Origin: Eumeta japonica
Lineage: Eukaryota > Arthropoda > Insecta > Lepidoptera > Psychidae
Reading direction: 5' to 3'
Assembly: GCA_005406025.1 (NCBI GenBank)
Contig: BGZK01001395.1
Coordinates: forward strand, 1 to 64,000
Length of the DNA stretch: 64,000 nucleotides
Shown piece by piece: positions 27,101 to 34,737 of this stretch. A model generated the notes under the pieces. That model saw only the letters and a program-made list of their open reading frames with translations, did no database searches and was not told the DNA's origin. The stretch's first letter is position 1. Each line of letters begins with the position of its first letter. The position numbers and the translations under genes were made by a program.

Positions 27101-28470
27101 ATCAGAATCACTGGACGGATTTCTAATATTACTACGGGATACTTACAATTGTTAGATTATTCTGTCACAACGATTTTTATGTGTGACTTAAAAATTGTTT
27201 CGCGTCTTTTGTTTATTATTTTTTTTGCTTTTGCGAACTGCAATTTAAGAGACAACATATAAAGTTAATGTTGACACGGACAATATTCACGTTTAAATAG
27301 ATTTTGTGAAAAGCGATCAGTGCATTTGGTGGGTATTATTATTTATTACATAAATATTTTTATTGTTATTTTAAAAATGTCGATGTAACTAGCTAAACGA
27401 AGATAAACTAATAATGATTCCAATGAAAGTCAACAGAAAAATTTATATAAAATAATAAATACAATACTTAAATTTATATACATATGGATACAAGGCGATA
27501 AGAATTGTTTAAAATTGAGACGATGTTAAAAACGGTTGAAAGTTGTTGATGATAAAAATATATATGAGAAAAGTTTAATAAATGTTTGTTATTGTCAATG
27601 TTAAAAAAGTCAATGACGTGTGCCCTAACGCGTCTGATATGTCTGTACATGTACCGACTCCTCTAAAATAAATTGTTGTAAATATTCGTTTAGTTACTAT
27701 GTTAATCATTTTCATAATAAAATAATTGTATTGTATGCTATAAAAAAATAATATACATATATATGTCGCTTTTTATTTTATTATATAACGAAAATGAATA
27801 TCATAAATATATCAAATGTGAACAAATATATAAGTAGATTAAAAAAATGCTTTTAAAATGTTATGCGATTGTAATAAAAATTCTTAAAAACGAATTTCAA
27901 ATTACGTTTTCACTCCAAATTTAAAAGGAACATGTTTTAGAAAAGCACAGTGACGTAGTTGTTAATAAAATCTTTATATACTTTAAACAATTTTGTTATC
28001 GTTCTTATGTAAATAAAAAACATTTAAGCACTGGATTTATATGTAGAAAACGTTTCCATTACCTTAAAGCCTTTTCCTTAGATAAGCTCCTACCTCTAGT
28101 TCTTCATAAAATATATTTTTTTTTTCAATATTAAGATAAGGCAATGTAGATTTCTGGCAACTAACGAAAGTGCCTTAAAAGCGGTGTAATTTGCCGATAA
28201 CAATTTTTCATCAAAAATTCAAGCGGTCGGTGATATTACAATGCACCATTATTTCAAATTGTTTAAGAGCATCATTTTTTTTTATTTAAAATAATAATAA
28301 CATTAACCTGTATTGGAATTCTCTACGCCCCTTCCGAACGGAAAGAACCCCGCTATGTATACGTCGGTCCTGCGGTTCAGTATTGCATCCAAGTTGGGCT
28401 TCTGAGCGGTACCCTGACAGCATCCCAGCATCACGAAGGGCAGGACGAGAACGGCTCCACAACGGAACAT
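115..28470 (-). CDS. GABA-B-R2: GABA-B receptor subunit 2 gene (20 coding exons, whole span)
   Basis: Family C G-protein-coupled receptor. GABA-B receptors are obligate heterodimers: R1 binds GABA, R2 couples to Gi/o and brings R1 to the neuronal plasma membrane. Twenty exons join to about 921 residues: signal peptide (1-20), Venus-flytrap ectodomain (about 35-440), seven membrane helices (about 450-720), coiled coil (about 750-795) and a cytoplasmic tail. I assign R2 rather than R1 because the text follows R2 proteins: '[15 protein letters not shown]', '[12 protein letters not shown]', '[10 protein letters not shown]', '[11 protein letters not shown]', '[16 protein letters not shown]'. All introns are GT-AG and phases agree throughout, except for a 2-base excess in exon 5 that breaks the frame. 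The start ATG has a signal peptide directly after it and an AG acceptor directly before it. The 3' end (stop at 115-117 or a further splice at 145) is uncertain. Confidence 0.95.
895..985 (-). CDS. GABA-B-R2: GABA-B-R2 exon 19
   Basis: A 91-base exon too short to show as a long open frame. It reads '[20 protein letters not shown]' and '[11 protein letters not shown]' and is the only sequence found that joins exon 18 (phase 1) to exon 20 (phase 2). Acceptor CCGTTTCAG, donor AA|GTAAAT. Cytoplasmic tail; no domain recognised. Confidence 0.82.
2074..2194 (-). CDS. GABA-B-R2: GABA-B-R2 exon 18
   Basis: Forty codons plus one base: '[20 protein letters not shown]', then a polar tail '[20 protein letters not shown]'. 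'LLSKLGG' continues the coiled coil as in fly R2 ('IRKLGP'). Acceptor GTACAG, donor CCAG|GTAGGC, phase 1 out. Confidence 0.85.
2877..3062 (-). CDS. GABA-B-R2: GABA-B-R2 exon 17 (coiled coil)
   Basis: Sixty-two codons: 'LLELRRNGQ', 'VRIRATLRP', then '[20 protein letters not shown]' and 'QAKENELK', a heptad-like stretch that in R2 proteins pairs with the R1 coiled coil and masks its ER-retention signal. Acceptor ACCTAG, donor AAG|GTTTTA, phase 0 on both sides. Confidence 0.92.
3400..3890 (+). repeat. Degenerate lepidopteran-type dispersed repeat
   Basis: Holds 'taacagacagacgaaag' followed by 'gagttccgttttttcatagg', the same order of motifs as at 11850-12175 and 25140-25460: a run of CAGACRGAC units and then a gttccgttt block. 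Heavily decayed with no open frame. Ends are approximate. Confidence 0.45.
4245..4340 (-). CDS. GABA-B-R2: GABA-B-R2 exon 16 (membrane segment 7)
   Basis: Thirty-two codons: '[20 protein letters not shown]' and '[12 protein letters not shown]', TM7 and its end. Acceptor TTTCAG, donor AAG|GTAATT, phase 0 on both sides. Confidence 0.95.
4406..4557 (+). repeat. Dispersed repeat, copy A
   Basis: Shares a run of about 130 bases, including 'gttcgatatctgtcaatcct' and 'atagagattcgtagt', with the reverse complement of 14157-14305, with scattered differences. Contains a partly palindromic TGCATGCTGCATG segment. It ends about 10 bases from the splice donor of exon 15. Class unknown. Confidence 0.75.
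4573..4701 (-). CDS. GABA-B-R2: GABA-B-R2 exon 15 (membrane segments 5-6)
   Basis: Forty-three codons: '[20 protein letters not shown]' and '[20 protein letters not shown]'. Nearly identical to R2 from fly to human in this stretch. Acceptor TTTCAG, donor CTC|GTGAGT, phase 0 on both sides. A dispersed repeat starts about 15 bases beyond the donor. Confidence 0.95.
4915..5052. mobile_element. Hairpin MITE-like element
   Basis: Outer arms ATAATAAACAT (4915-4925) and ATGTTTATTAT (5042-5052) and inner arms TGTCCGGCAGACA (4939-4951) and TGTCTGCCGGACA (5012-5024) are perfect inverted repeats around a 60-base core. The stretches between them also pair imperfectly. The single strand could fold into one long hairpin. 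No coding capacity; family unknown. Confidence 0.7.
5242..5246. repeat. Target-site duplication, left copy
   Basis: TTTAA directly before the TG of the solo LTR, identical to 5725-5729. Confidence 0.75.
5247..5724 (+). mobile_element. Solo LTR with 5-bp target duplication
   Basis: A 478-base block begins TGTTACGG and ends CCGTTACA (TG...CA ends) and is flanked on both sides by TTTAA (5242-5246 and 5725-5729). A polyadenylation hexamer AATAAA at 5591-5596 marks its sense strand as plus, opposite to the host gene. A more GC-rich stretch follows, as in R-U5. No internal retroelement sequence adjoins it, so this is a solo LTR left by recombination. A 5-bp duplication fits Ty3/gypsy or BEL/Pao elements; I cannot tell which. 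It sits in the intron between receptor exons 14 and 15. Confidence 0.8.
5725..5729. repeat. Target-site duplication, right copy
   Basis: TTTAA directly after the CA of the solo LTR, identical to 5242-5246. Confidence 0.75.
5730..7318. other. Rest of intron between receptor exons 14 and 15
   Basis: AT-rich. A 107-codon plus-strand frame at 5815-6138 matches nothing I know and is probably chance. 'ccgcgcaaagctcggtcgct' near 7142-7161 resembles the end of a common insect repeat. Confidence 0.4.
7319..7429 (-). CDS. GABA-B-R2: GABA-B-R2 exon 14 (loop 2 and membrane segment 5)
   Basis: Thirty-seven codons: '[20 protein letters not shown]' and 'AYKGLLL'. The cysteine in 'EYCQSE' is the extracellular loop 2 cysteine that pairs with the one at TM3 in the family. 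Acceptor TTGCAG, donor TTG|GTAATT. Confidence 0.94.
7529..7651 (-). CDS. GABA-B-R2: GABA-B-R2 exon 13 (membrane segment 4)
   Basis: Forty-one codons: '[20 protein letters not shown]', '[20 protein letters not shown]', 'Y'. TM4 and the start of extracellular loop 2. Acceptor TTCTAG, donor TAC|GTGAGT, phase 0 on both sides. Confidence 0.95.
7836..7966 (-). CDS. GABA-B-R2: GABA-B-R2 exon 12 (membrane segment 3)
   Basis: '[20 protein letters not shown]', '[20 protein letters not shown]', 'NKK': TM3 with the family C cysteine and the 'FSKTWRVH' start of intracellular loop 2. Acceptor ATACAG, donor AAA|GTAAGC, phase 0 out. Confidence 0.95.
7967..8930. other. Intron between receptor exons 11 and 12
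   Basis: A less AT-rich patch at 8400-8670 looks like decayed repeat, but I cannot name it. Nothing else seen. Confidence 0.4.
8931..9040 (-). CDS. GABA-B-R2: GABA-B-R2 exon 11 (membrane segment 2)
   Basis: '[20 protein letters not shown]' and '[16 protein letters not shown]': first intracellular loop and TM2. The first intracellular loop of R2 contributes to G-protein coupling (family knowledge). Acceptor TTTAG, donor ATCG|GTAAGT, phase 1 out. Confidence 0.94.
9696..9842 (-). CDS. GABA-B-R2: GABA-B-R2 exon 10 (membrane segment 1)
   Basis: '[18 protein letters not shown]' followed by a hydrophobic run '[18 protein letters not shown]' (TM1) and 'HFRNQR'. R2 receptors have 'PPKD.T' just before TM1. 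Acceptor TTCCAG, donor AG|GTGAGT, phase 2 on both sides. Confidence 0.93.
10080..10275 (+). repeat. SINE-like repeat, copy 1
   Basis: 'gatggcttaacgtttt', 'tttgatttaagttaaaaact' and 'aggatcgaacccgatgtc' occur in the same order as in the block at 39225-39410. The 'ggatcgaaccc' resembles a tRNA B box. Non-coding. Confidence 0.5.
10535..10689 (-). CDS. GABA-B-R2: GABA-B-R2 exon 9
   Basis: Fifty-one codons plus two bases: '[20 protein letters not shown]' then '[16 protein letters not shown]'. C-terminal part of the Venus-flytrap domain, leading to the linker. Acceptor TTACAG, donor AA|GTTAGT, phase 2 out. Confidence 0.93.
11053..11207 (-). CDS. GABA-B-R2: GABA-B-R2 exon 8
   Basis: Fifty-two codons: '[17 protein letters not shown]', '[15 protein letters not shown]', 'NVTFEGVT'. 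End of ectodomain lobe 2. Acceptor TTGCAG, donor ACT|GTGAGT, phase 0 out. Confidence 0.93.
11850..12175 (+). repeat. Degenerate lepidopteran-type dispersed repeat
   Basis: Ends with 'aaacagacggacagcggaga', then 'gagttccgttgacatccttt' and 'gagtacggaaccctaa', a small inverted pair (gttccgt / acggaac). Related copies at 3400-3890 and 25140-25460. Confidence 0.5.
12275..12332 (+). repeat. (GT)n microsatellite, imperfect
   Basis: Nearly pure GT with interruptions by A and C. Its minus-strand reading as His-Thr repeats is an artefact. Confidence 0.95.
13195..13273 (-). CDS. GABA-B-R2: GABA-B-R2 exon 7
   Basis: Twenty-six codons plus one base: '[20 protein letters not shown]' then 'HGYTYD'. This matches the 'EYD..RG...[12 protein letters not shown]' block of insect R2. 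Acceptor TTTAG, donor GATG|GTGAGA, phase 1 out. Confidence 0.93.
13274..15243. other. Intron between receptor exons 6 and 7
   Basis: Holds dispersed repeat copy B (14157-14305). The segment 14345-14520 is less AT-rich and may be another decayed repeat. Otherwise featureless. Confidence 0.4.
14157..14305 (-). repeat. Dispersed repeat, copy B
   Basis: Inverted relative of the block at 4406-4557, in the intron between receptor exons 6 and 7. Ends are approximate. Confidence 0.75.
15244..15421 (-). CDS. GABA-B-R2: GABA-B-R2 exon 6
   Basis: Sixty codons including the split lysine: '[17 protein letters not shown]', then '[20 protein letters not shown]', ectodomain lobe 2. It is distinctly GC-rich with GC-ending codons, unlike the AT-rich introns around it. 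Acceptor TTCAG, donor ATC|GTAAGT, phase 2 in and 0 out. Confidence 0.93.
15499..15520 (+). repeat. (GGT)n microsatellite
   Basis: Seven GGT units, about 80 bases upstream (in gene sense) of receptor exon 6. Confidence 0.9.
17120..17555 (+). mobile_element. LINE 3'-end remnant, copy 1
   Basis: Plus-strand reading includes '[19 protein letters not shown]' and, after stops, '[13 protein letters not shown]', then a (TTA)n tail. This is the C-terminal end of a non-LTR reverse-transcriptase protein. Shares text with 43722-44050. Broken by stops and frameshifts; 5' truncated. Confidence 0.65.
17860..18037 (-). pseudogene. GABA-B-R2: GABA-B-R2 exon 5, carrying a 2-base frameshift
   Basis: Starts in frame after exon 4 with '[20 protein letters not shown]' and '[11 protein letters not shown]'. 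The conserved continuation '[19 protein letters not shown]' is present but two bases out of frame. The exon is 178 bases, and 176 are needed to meet exon 6 in phase 2. The surplus maps to a GAGAGAG tract at 17944-17950. Acceptor TTCTAG, donor AA|GTGCGT. As written, translation runs on in the wrong frame ('SRSSRRRMC'). Only this exon is disrupted; the rest of the gene looks functional. I suspect a consensus error or a recent allele rather than an old pseudogene. Confidence 0.85.
18066..18110 (+). repeat. (AT)n(GT)n compound microsatellite
   Basis: A short AT run passes into 16 GT units. It begins about 30 bases upstream of receptor exon 5 on the transcribed strand, next to its acceptor. Confidence 0.95.
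19249..20302 (+). mobile_element. Mariner-type element with long terminal inverted repeats
   Basis: Left terminus (19249 to about 19360) and right terminus (about 20184 to 20302) are inverted copies of one another, roughly 115 bases, sharing 'cactataagttt', 'ggaactggcca', 'ttacataaa' and 'gaactctttggct'. TA flanks both ends (19247-19248 and 20303-20304), as expected for Tc1/mariner. Inside is a broken mariner transposase end (19441-19765). A further terminus-like stretch at 19795-19832 suggests one element nested in another. Lies between receptor exons 4 and 5. Confidence 0.75.
19441..19765 (+). pseudogene. Mariner transposase C-terminal remnant
   Basis: Reads '[20 protein letters not shown]' with the second catalytic-aspartate motif (HHDN), then stops and frameshifts, then '[11 protein letters not shown]'-like text near the end. 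Only the last third of a transposase is visible and the reading frame is destroyed. Confidence 0.7.
20387..20554 (-). CDS. GABA-B-R2: GABA-B-R2 exon 4
   Basis: Fifty-six codons: '[20 protein letters not shown]' to '[13 protein letters not shown]', ectodomain. Acceptor TTTCAG, donor TTG|GTAAGT, phase 0 on both sides. A mariner-type element ends only about 85 bases into the downstream intron. Confidence 0.95.
20555..23557. other. Intron between receptor exons 3 and 4
   Basis: Only the LINE remnant at 22270-22630 is recognisable. The rest is AT-rich. Confidence 0.4.
22270..22630 (+). mobile_element. LINE 3'-end remnant, second family
   Basis: Contains 'GWTDDLVRV' and later, in another frame, 'CVQQWTLNG' followed by a stop. 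These are the closing motifs of insect non-LTR retrotransposon open reading frames. Decayed. Lies in the intron between receptor exons 3 and 4. Confidence 0.55.
23558..23695 (-). CDS. GABA-B-R2: GABA-B-R2 exon 3
   Basis: Forty-six codons, '[20 protein letters not shown]' through '[10 protein letters not shown]', ectodomain lobe 1. The leading cysteine follows the 'WWNDTE' of exon 2, as in vertebrate and fly R2. Acceptor TTGCAG, donor CAG|GTGACA, phase 0 on both sides. Confidence 0.95.
24455..24558 (-). CDS. GABA-B-R2: GABA-B-R2 exon 2
   Basis: Thirty-five codons including the split glycine: '[18 protein letters not shown]' and 'LHMWWNDTE', ectodomain lobe 1. Acceptor TGACAG, donor GAA|GTTAGT, phase 1 in and phase 0 out. 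Very close to insect R2 proteins. Confidence 0.93.
24559..28307. other. Intron 1 of the receptor gene
   Basis: 3.7 kb, the longest receptor intron. Contains the degenerate repeat at 25140-25460. A plus-strand frame of 107 codons (26939-27262) has no recognisable domain. Confidence 0.4.
25140..25460 (+). repeat. Degenerate lepidopteran-type dispersed repeat
   Basis: Contains 'ggacagacaaacagacagat' and 'ccggacggacagacata' followed by 'gattccttgttgactatgga', matching the motif order of the copies at 3.4-3.9 kb and 11.9-12.2 kb. Intron between receptor exons 1 and 2. Confidence 0.45.
28308..28470 (-). CDS. GABA-B-R2: GABA-B-R2 exon 1 (start codon, signal peptide)
   Basis: Begins [18 protein letters not shown], a hydrophobic signal peptide, then '[18 protein letters not shown]', the first strand of the Venus-flytrap fold. 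Ends in phase 1 at a CAG|GTTAAT donor. An acceptor (TATACAG) lies immediately 5' of the ATG at 28471-28473, so the message probably has an upstream non-coding exon. Confidence 0.9.
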
Positions 28471-29603
28471 CCTGTATACGACGACAGACGGATAAAACTC
28501 TCCTGTTGGTTGATCGTGCGGAGTATTTAAAAGATTGTATACAGTACTCGACCTTTCTATGGCCGACCATCTCTCTTTTTAAAAAAAATTCTAGCTCTTA
28601 AAGGAGTAATAATTTTCATATGTCTTTAGTAATAATAGATGATAAATAACTATCTAGGTTAAAGAATTGTAAGAGTTAAAAATAATCTTTAGTGTTTCTT
28701 TAAGATGTACCTTTATAAAAAAAGATCCCCTATATTGCATTGCAAAATGTATACAAAACGTTGCATTGTTCTAAAAGTGCTGGAGATTTATGTGTTACTC
28801 CGTCAAATAGTTAACAAAAGAAAAAAAATGTTATATGATTTGATGGCATTTTCACAAAGAAGGGATATTTCGTATCGAACTCCTAATTTTGAAAAATAAT
28901 GGTCTAAATTTTTAAAATATTCGCAAATAATCATTGTATTGTGAAATCATTCAAATAATTTTTCATTGAAAAATAATTGTTTAATTGTATTTTGTTTTAT
29001 TTATGACTCTAAATAATCTCAGATTAATAATAAACTTGTCTACTTTCTACGTAATACTTTCAGCCGACCTAATTTTAGATATAGTTAATCATAAAGTAGG
29101 TGACTTTTAAGGCATTTCTACTTTATTATATTATTTTCTAAAACTTTGTAAATAACCATTTTATTACTAAGTCTACAAAAGTACAAATTTTCCTTGAATT
29201 TATTGATAATTCTAATTACGATTATCGCAGAAATAAGGCTTTCTTATTTCTGTTCCAGTATCATAGTAAAATCAACAGCAATGAATTCAATTGAACAAAT
29301 CACGTATTGGAAAATAATAAATCACAACACTAATGGATATCGTTTTATAGTGTAAAAGTAAATCAATACATAATACCTTTGGCACGAAAATATCCTTATT
29401 AAAGCACAAAAGGGCACAATAAAAACTCTTCGTTACATAACACATATAAAATTATTACTTATTTCCGTAACTAAAACCGATAAATATAACATTTATTGTA
29501 ATAAACAAATTAAACAAAGCAAACTATCCCGAAAAGCGTGGCCCCCTGAAACCGGGCATCCCAGCGAGAAAATACTTCCTACTGAGCTTTCAGGAGACTT
29601 ACA

Positions 29604-29720
29604 CTGGAACGTAGCTGAACGAAAAGAGCTTCTATGTCTTGAAATGAAAGTTCAAACTTGTAAAGATCATTTTCCTTTGAACGCTTCTGCATTGAAATGA
29701 AAAGGCAGTAAGTGCAGCAT
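29604..29720 (-). promoter_or_regulatory. Candidate non-coding 5' exon of GABA-B-R2
   Basis: On the minus strand this less AT-rich patch ends in a strong donor (CCAGT|GTAAGT, GT at 29602-29601) with no open frame. The coding exon at 28470 is preceded by an acceptor, so an upstream untranslated exon is expected. The 5' limit given is arbitrary. Inference only. Confidence 0.25.
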
Positions 29721-30239
29721 AATCGGTTTTTTATATTCAGTATTTTAATGCAAACACGGAAATTTGTTTTTTATTTGTCTGCTATAGAACTTACGACGTT
29801 TTAACAGTCATCGTCTGTACAAACAGGCAATATTAGGCTTTCACGCTGCAAATCGATAGAGACCAGGGCGGTCCTTGTAGTGACGTCATCATATATGGCT
29901 TTCTAAAAGTACAAGCAATGAGTGCGTTCATAAAAAGCTCCATCAATTTCATAATACCTGAGGTATATTGATGTTGTTGAATACTTATAGTGTTAAAACT
30001 TACAAAAATTATTGCGTAAAAGCTAATACTTATAATATAAGCGGAGTCGTGAAAGTAAAACTGATTATTATATAGTTATAATTAAATAAAAGAAACTAAG
30101 AAAACAAAATATGTTATATAATAAGGAAGTAGCAATTCCCTTCAGCTTTTAAACTGATCGTCATTTATAAAAATTCAACATTCAAAAGTGTGTCACAACA
30201 TTGCGTTCGCGCAATGTTTACGCGCATCTTTTTCTCGTA

Positions 30240-30615
30240 TCTACTAGCATCTGTCCTCGACTTCGTCCGCGTGATTGTACTGCTGAACGGAATCACTACA
30301 CCGATTGCAAAAACTATTTCCCTCTTAAAAAGTTACATATACATATTTTATTTTCATACTTTGCCTCGGTTTCGTGCCAATCGGGAGCGTGATCGGTAAG
30401 GGGTATCGATATTAGAAGTAGTACGAAGAGCAGAATCGATAGCTGGTATCAGGATCGCGACCGAGACCGAAATAGAGAATCGGACCGGGGTCTGAATCGA
30501 GAACAGCAGCGGGACTGAATTTGAAAGCAGGAACGTTAGTGGGATTGACAGCAAGATCGATAAATATGAAAGATCAATTCATTCTGCGTCCACGCGGACG
30601 AAACCGTGGACGAAG
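30240..30615. repeat. Inverted pair of lepidopteran repeat ends
   Basis: 'cgacttcgtccgcgtg' near 30258-30273 and 'ccacgcggacgaaac' near 30590-30605 are inverted copies of the same terminus. The stretch between is a purine-rich run of 'gatcg/gaacg' units. A related end occurs near 41640. Probably two TE ends or a MITE. Confidence 0.45.
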
Positions 30616-32829
30616 AGTTTAGCACTATATGCAAATTGGATATAAAATTTTTTTGAGCTTGCTTTAATCAAAAGAATAGTATAGTCGTTAAATTGGAAAA
30701 CTACGAGGGGCGTAAATACTCAACTCAAAAAAAAAATTAGGTTTTTTTTTGAGAACTCAGACCCTTCTCCGCCTTGGTGAGATTTGGTAAGATGTGAATT
30801 GACGTAACATCTTCCTCTTTAAATGATTGTCAATTGTTAATGCTTTTCGTTTAGTACCGACACATATAAAAGAAACCAAAAATTTTTAACCGACTCTCAT
30901 AAAGAGGAGGTTCTTATTTAGACTAATATTTTTAATATTGTTGCCTCAGAATTTCATTGTTTATTAACCAATCTCATATTTTTTTATCGGAACTCCTTTT
31001 ATTTTCCATAGTAACTGCCAAACTTCTTAATTTTGCCAAATGACGGTTCATTCGGTGAAGCGGACCTGATCGTGTAGGCTGTGTTTGACCGCTGAAACTC
31101 CTAAATGTTTTTATGATGCATTTCACTGTTTATGATGAGACTTAGTCAAGGTTTTGAAGCAACTTATGCTCATCAAAATGATATAATGAAATGATACAAA
31201 TGAGAAATTATCAGTAGAACTTCACAAGCCTTTAACAATTATATAGAGATCGGTTCAGTACTTTTATACTTGGGTAGTAAAGCAATTTACTTTATACTTC
31301 TGTTCTCTCACTTTTTGGTTACGTGGGGAAAAATCTTAAAACTTAAGGTATTGGAAATCAATCGCCTATAAGGAGGACCTGGCGAAAATGTCAGTTTCAA
31401 GAGGATTGTATTCTAACTAAAAATCTAGAAACATAAAAATGTTTGTTATCACCGAAAAATTCCGTATCTGAACTGGTTTTTCACTTTCTCCATTTAAAAT
31501 AAACGTGACGATTATCTTAAGGTCGTGACTAAAACTAAACAAATTATGAAGTTTGATTACATAATCATTAAAAAAATGTCTAGTAAAAAAAGAAAGTTAA
31601 AAAAAATAAAATCCCCGTGAAACAATTTATTGTTTTTGCAGTCGGTGGAAGCTAATACAAGATAAATTAAAAAAAAAACAAATTAGAGAAAATCAATATT
31701 AGATAATCCCAACACCTACATCTACATACTTGAATACAAAAAGTTTAGTATCGAGTCTAAAGTATGTAAATTATGAAAACTGAGACACAATGTTGTCTGA
31801 CACATCTTTAGCTGGCACCCATAACAAAAAAGAACTAATTACTTTTATAGATTTTTTGAGTTTTCTTTAATTAATTTTTCCAAAAACCCATTTAGTAACA
31901 GATGTCATTCAATGTTTTTCACATTGAAAAACATTTTGAAAATGTCGTTTATTTATAATAAGAAAAGGGATACAGTTATTATGGTAATAAACCATTTTAA
32001 TAATCACTTGACGGAGGTAGTGAATTATAAAAACTTGAAATTTCGAATCGCATCCATAATAAAAATCATCGACAGCAATTCGGGACAACACTAAGCGATT
32101 CGGACAGCCTGTGATACGCATGCGCGGAGCCCCTCGATTTCGAGTTGCGATTGAAAGGGAAAGTATAAAAAGTAATTCGTAATGAACAAAGTTTAGTAAA
32201 CGAGTTGAAATGAAAAAAACATTAAGCCTCCCCACATATTTGTATCTGCTTCGGACTCGATGCTGATTGCCGTTTAATTTGTAATTAGATGCAGTTATAA
32301 ATTGCTTAACATTTTTTTATTATGTCACTATTTCCGATACATTACCAATAAGACATGAATGATTGATGGCAACTGGTGGTTAAGAGTCTAGGACTGGGAA
32401 CAATTAGGTTCGGCCGTGACCACGGGAGAATTGAACGATTTCATGATTTTTAACCTAAGTATTAATGATTAATCATCCTTTTTATTGGTATTTATACATA
32501 TTTTTTTGGAGTGAAAAGCATAATTATTAAGAAAAAATTAACACCTCACTCATAGAATATGAGTAAAAAGCATCTTTCGAGCTATTCCTGAACTAATCTA
32601 TATCTAGACATTAAGAATAGAATCAAACCAGTCGTTCGAATAGTATTGAAGGAAACATACTAACGTCTCTAATTTCATGTTAATAATATTAAGCCGGGCA
32701 AAAAATTTTTCTTATTTTATAAGTGAAAATTTGAAGTAAAATTTCCTTGGCTGTGCTATTTGTATCTGGCTAGTTTTCATACCGTTAAATAGATGAAATT
32801 TTAAAACTAGAAAAATTAATTTCAAATAG

Positions 32830-32860
32830 GGATCCCGCTATTTTAATAATAGCGGGATCC
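32830..32860. repeat. Perfect palindrome with GGATCC at both ends
   Basis: Arms of 13 bases (32830-32842 and 32848-32860) around the loop TTAAT. Lies 10 bases before the first mariner-like codons. Could be an excision or insertion scar, or a hairpin; cause unknown. Confidence 0.85.
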
Positions 32861-32870
32861 TACTAATCTA

Positions 32871-33785
32871 AAGTAGAAATTGAATGTATTTTGATGTTTT
32901 ATTACAAAGTAGCACAAAACTGGTTCAAGCGTTTTCAGTTCAGTAATTTTAATGTCCAAGATGAACTTCGCTCTGGTCGACCTATTACGGATAAAGTCGA
33001 TGTCATTTTGAAAAAAGTAGAACAAGATCAGGATAATAGTTCTCGGGACATAACTGATGAGCTGAGGTATGACCACAATACAGTTTTAATTTGTTTGGAA
33101 AAAGATGGATATACCAAAAAAACTTTTAATACTTGGGTCCCACACGAGCTCCCTGAGAGAAATCTAATGAATTGTGTATTCATTTGCGATTGTTTATTGA
33201 AATATAATGGAAGCGAACCATTTTCGAAAAGATTCATCACTGGTGATGAAAAATGGATTACCTATGACGAGAACGTGCATAAAAGATCATAGTCAAAAGG
33301 CAAGTAAGCTCCACAGACCATAGTAACACCCGGTTTAACTCGCAATAAATTGATGCTATGTATATGGTAGGTTTGATTTGTATCATTCATTATGAGCTTT
33401 TTACTGCCAGGAAAAACGAACAATGCGGGTCTCTAATACCGACAGCTCAACAGCTATGAGACTCAAGCAAGAAGTAGAGAAAAAAACAGACGAAATCGAT
33501 CAATAGAAACAGTGTGGGTTTCCATCATGATAATGCCCGATCACACATATTTTAGCCACTCAGCAAATATTGAGAGAGTTTAGTTAGGAAATGTTAATGC
33601 ATCCACCATATAGCTCTGATTTTGCACTCTTAGATTTTCACCTGTTTCGGTCTCTTCAGAATTCTTTAGGTAGCGTTAGGTTAGCATCAAGAGAGGACTG
33701 TCAAAACTACTTGTTGTAGTTTTTTTTGATCAGAAGTCCCCAAATTTCTACCAGCAATGGAATTATGTCACTATCTATAAAATGG
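32871..33785 (+). pseudogene. Mariner transposase, broken
   Basis: Open part (32891-33292) reads 'WFKRFQFSNFNVQDELRSGR', 'KVEQDQDNSSRDITDELRYD', 'WVPHELPERNLMNC', 'FITGDEKWITYDENVHKRS': helix-turn-helix, linker, WVPHEL motif and first catalytic aspartate of D,D34D mariners, closest to the cecropia/Hsmar1 type. It then stops. The later 'HHDNAR' (near 33520-33540), 'MHPPYSSDF' and 'SREDCQNYL' motifs follow in shifted frames. About 35 residues of the N-terminal domain are missing between 'FYYK' and 'VAQNW'. Inactive. No terminal repeats recognised. Confidence 0.85.
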
Positions 33786-34731
33786 CATATACATATGTTA
33801 TAATTAAATGTAAATAAAATACGATGAAAAATTATCTTGAATTTCTTTACAAAATACGAAAATACTTTTTCGCCTACCCCTATATTATAAGAATGTGGTT
33901 GAATACCAACAACGGAGCCACCGATGATTAGGGGCTGCTATCACAGTGTAGCCATCTTTGGGAGGGATCCTGCTGTAGTCACACCGCTCGTCCAGTCCAG
34001 GATAATTGCAGTTCAGTAGACCGACTTTCTAGTCTACTTACGACGGATTAGTTGCTTCTTACGACATGCATTCTAGTCGATAGATTGAAAATCAAGTGTA
34101 TAGTGTGTATAAAAGTAAGTGTATCAAGCTTTAGAGAAAGATGGTTCTGACTATGAACGTTTAATTTGGAAGTCTACATCTTTATAGGTTTTTGTCTAAA
34201 TACCAAAAAACCTTTTTTACTATGGTTCGTTCGTGTTAAGCAACAGTGTGGCCACCAACGATTTGCTTCAAGACGGCGTAGTCTAAAATTGGAGACATGA
34301 GGCTACTAACACTGATCTCGAAAGTGTAGCGTATCTAAGCTCCTTTTGGAACTGTATACCTTGCTGTGGCGTAAGTTACGTTAACAATTTCCTGCTATTA
34401 AATGTCATAGCTCAGAAGGTAAGCGGTATCCTAAATCAGGATCATCGCTTATCTATTGAACTCGTGTTTATTTATTACTTCCGACGTTATTTTACAAGGC
34501 CGAACAAGATTTTTAAGACTTCTTTATGCTGTGAGGTAAGCAAAATCTAGACTTACGAATACGCAATTAAGGAAATTTTTGATATGTTATTCTAAACATA
34601 GGTTCTATTCATAAATTTGCTTTTAAATGGTTATATTATATTCCTTTCTTAACTATTGATTGTAATAACGCAATCGACAAGCCATGACTGAAGAAAATCT
34701 TGAAACGAAACGCCAAATCAATATATCATTC

Positions 34732-34737
34732 TTTATT
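34732..34737 (-). terminator. Polyadenylation signal of apoLp
   Basis: AATAAA on the minus strand about 130 bases past the TGA, at the usual position for a short 3' untranslated region. Confidence 0.6.

Noticed and set aside
26939..27262. 107-residue plus-strand frame in receptor intron 1
   Set aside because: No recognisable family, antisense in an intron, ordinary length for chance in this DNA.
115..28470. Assignment of the receptor as GABA-B-R1
   Set aside because: Exons 2-8 and the membrane region follow R2 motifs (for example '[12 protein letters not shown]', '[10 protein letters not shown]', '[11 protein letters not shown]'), not the R1 versions known from fly and mammals.
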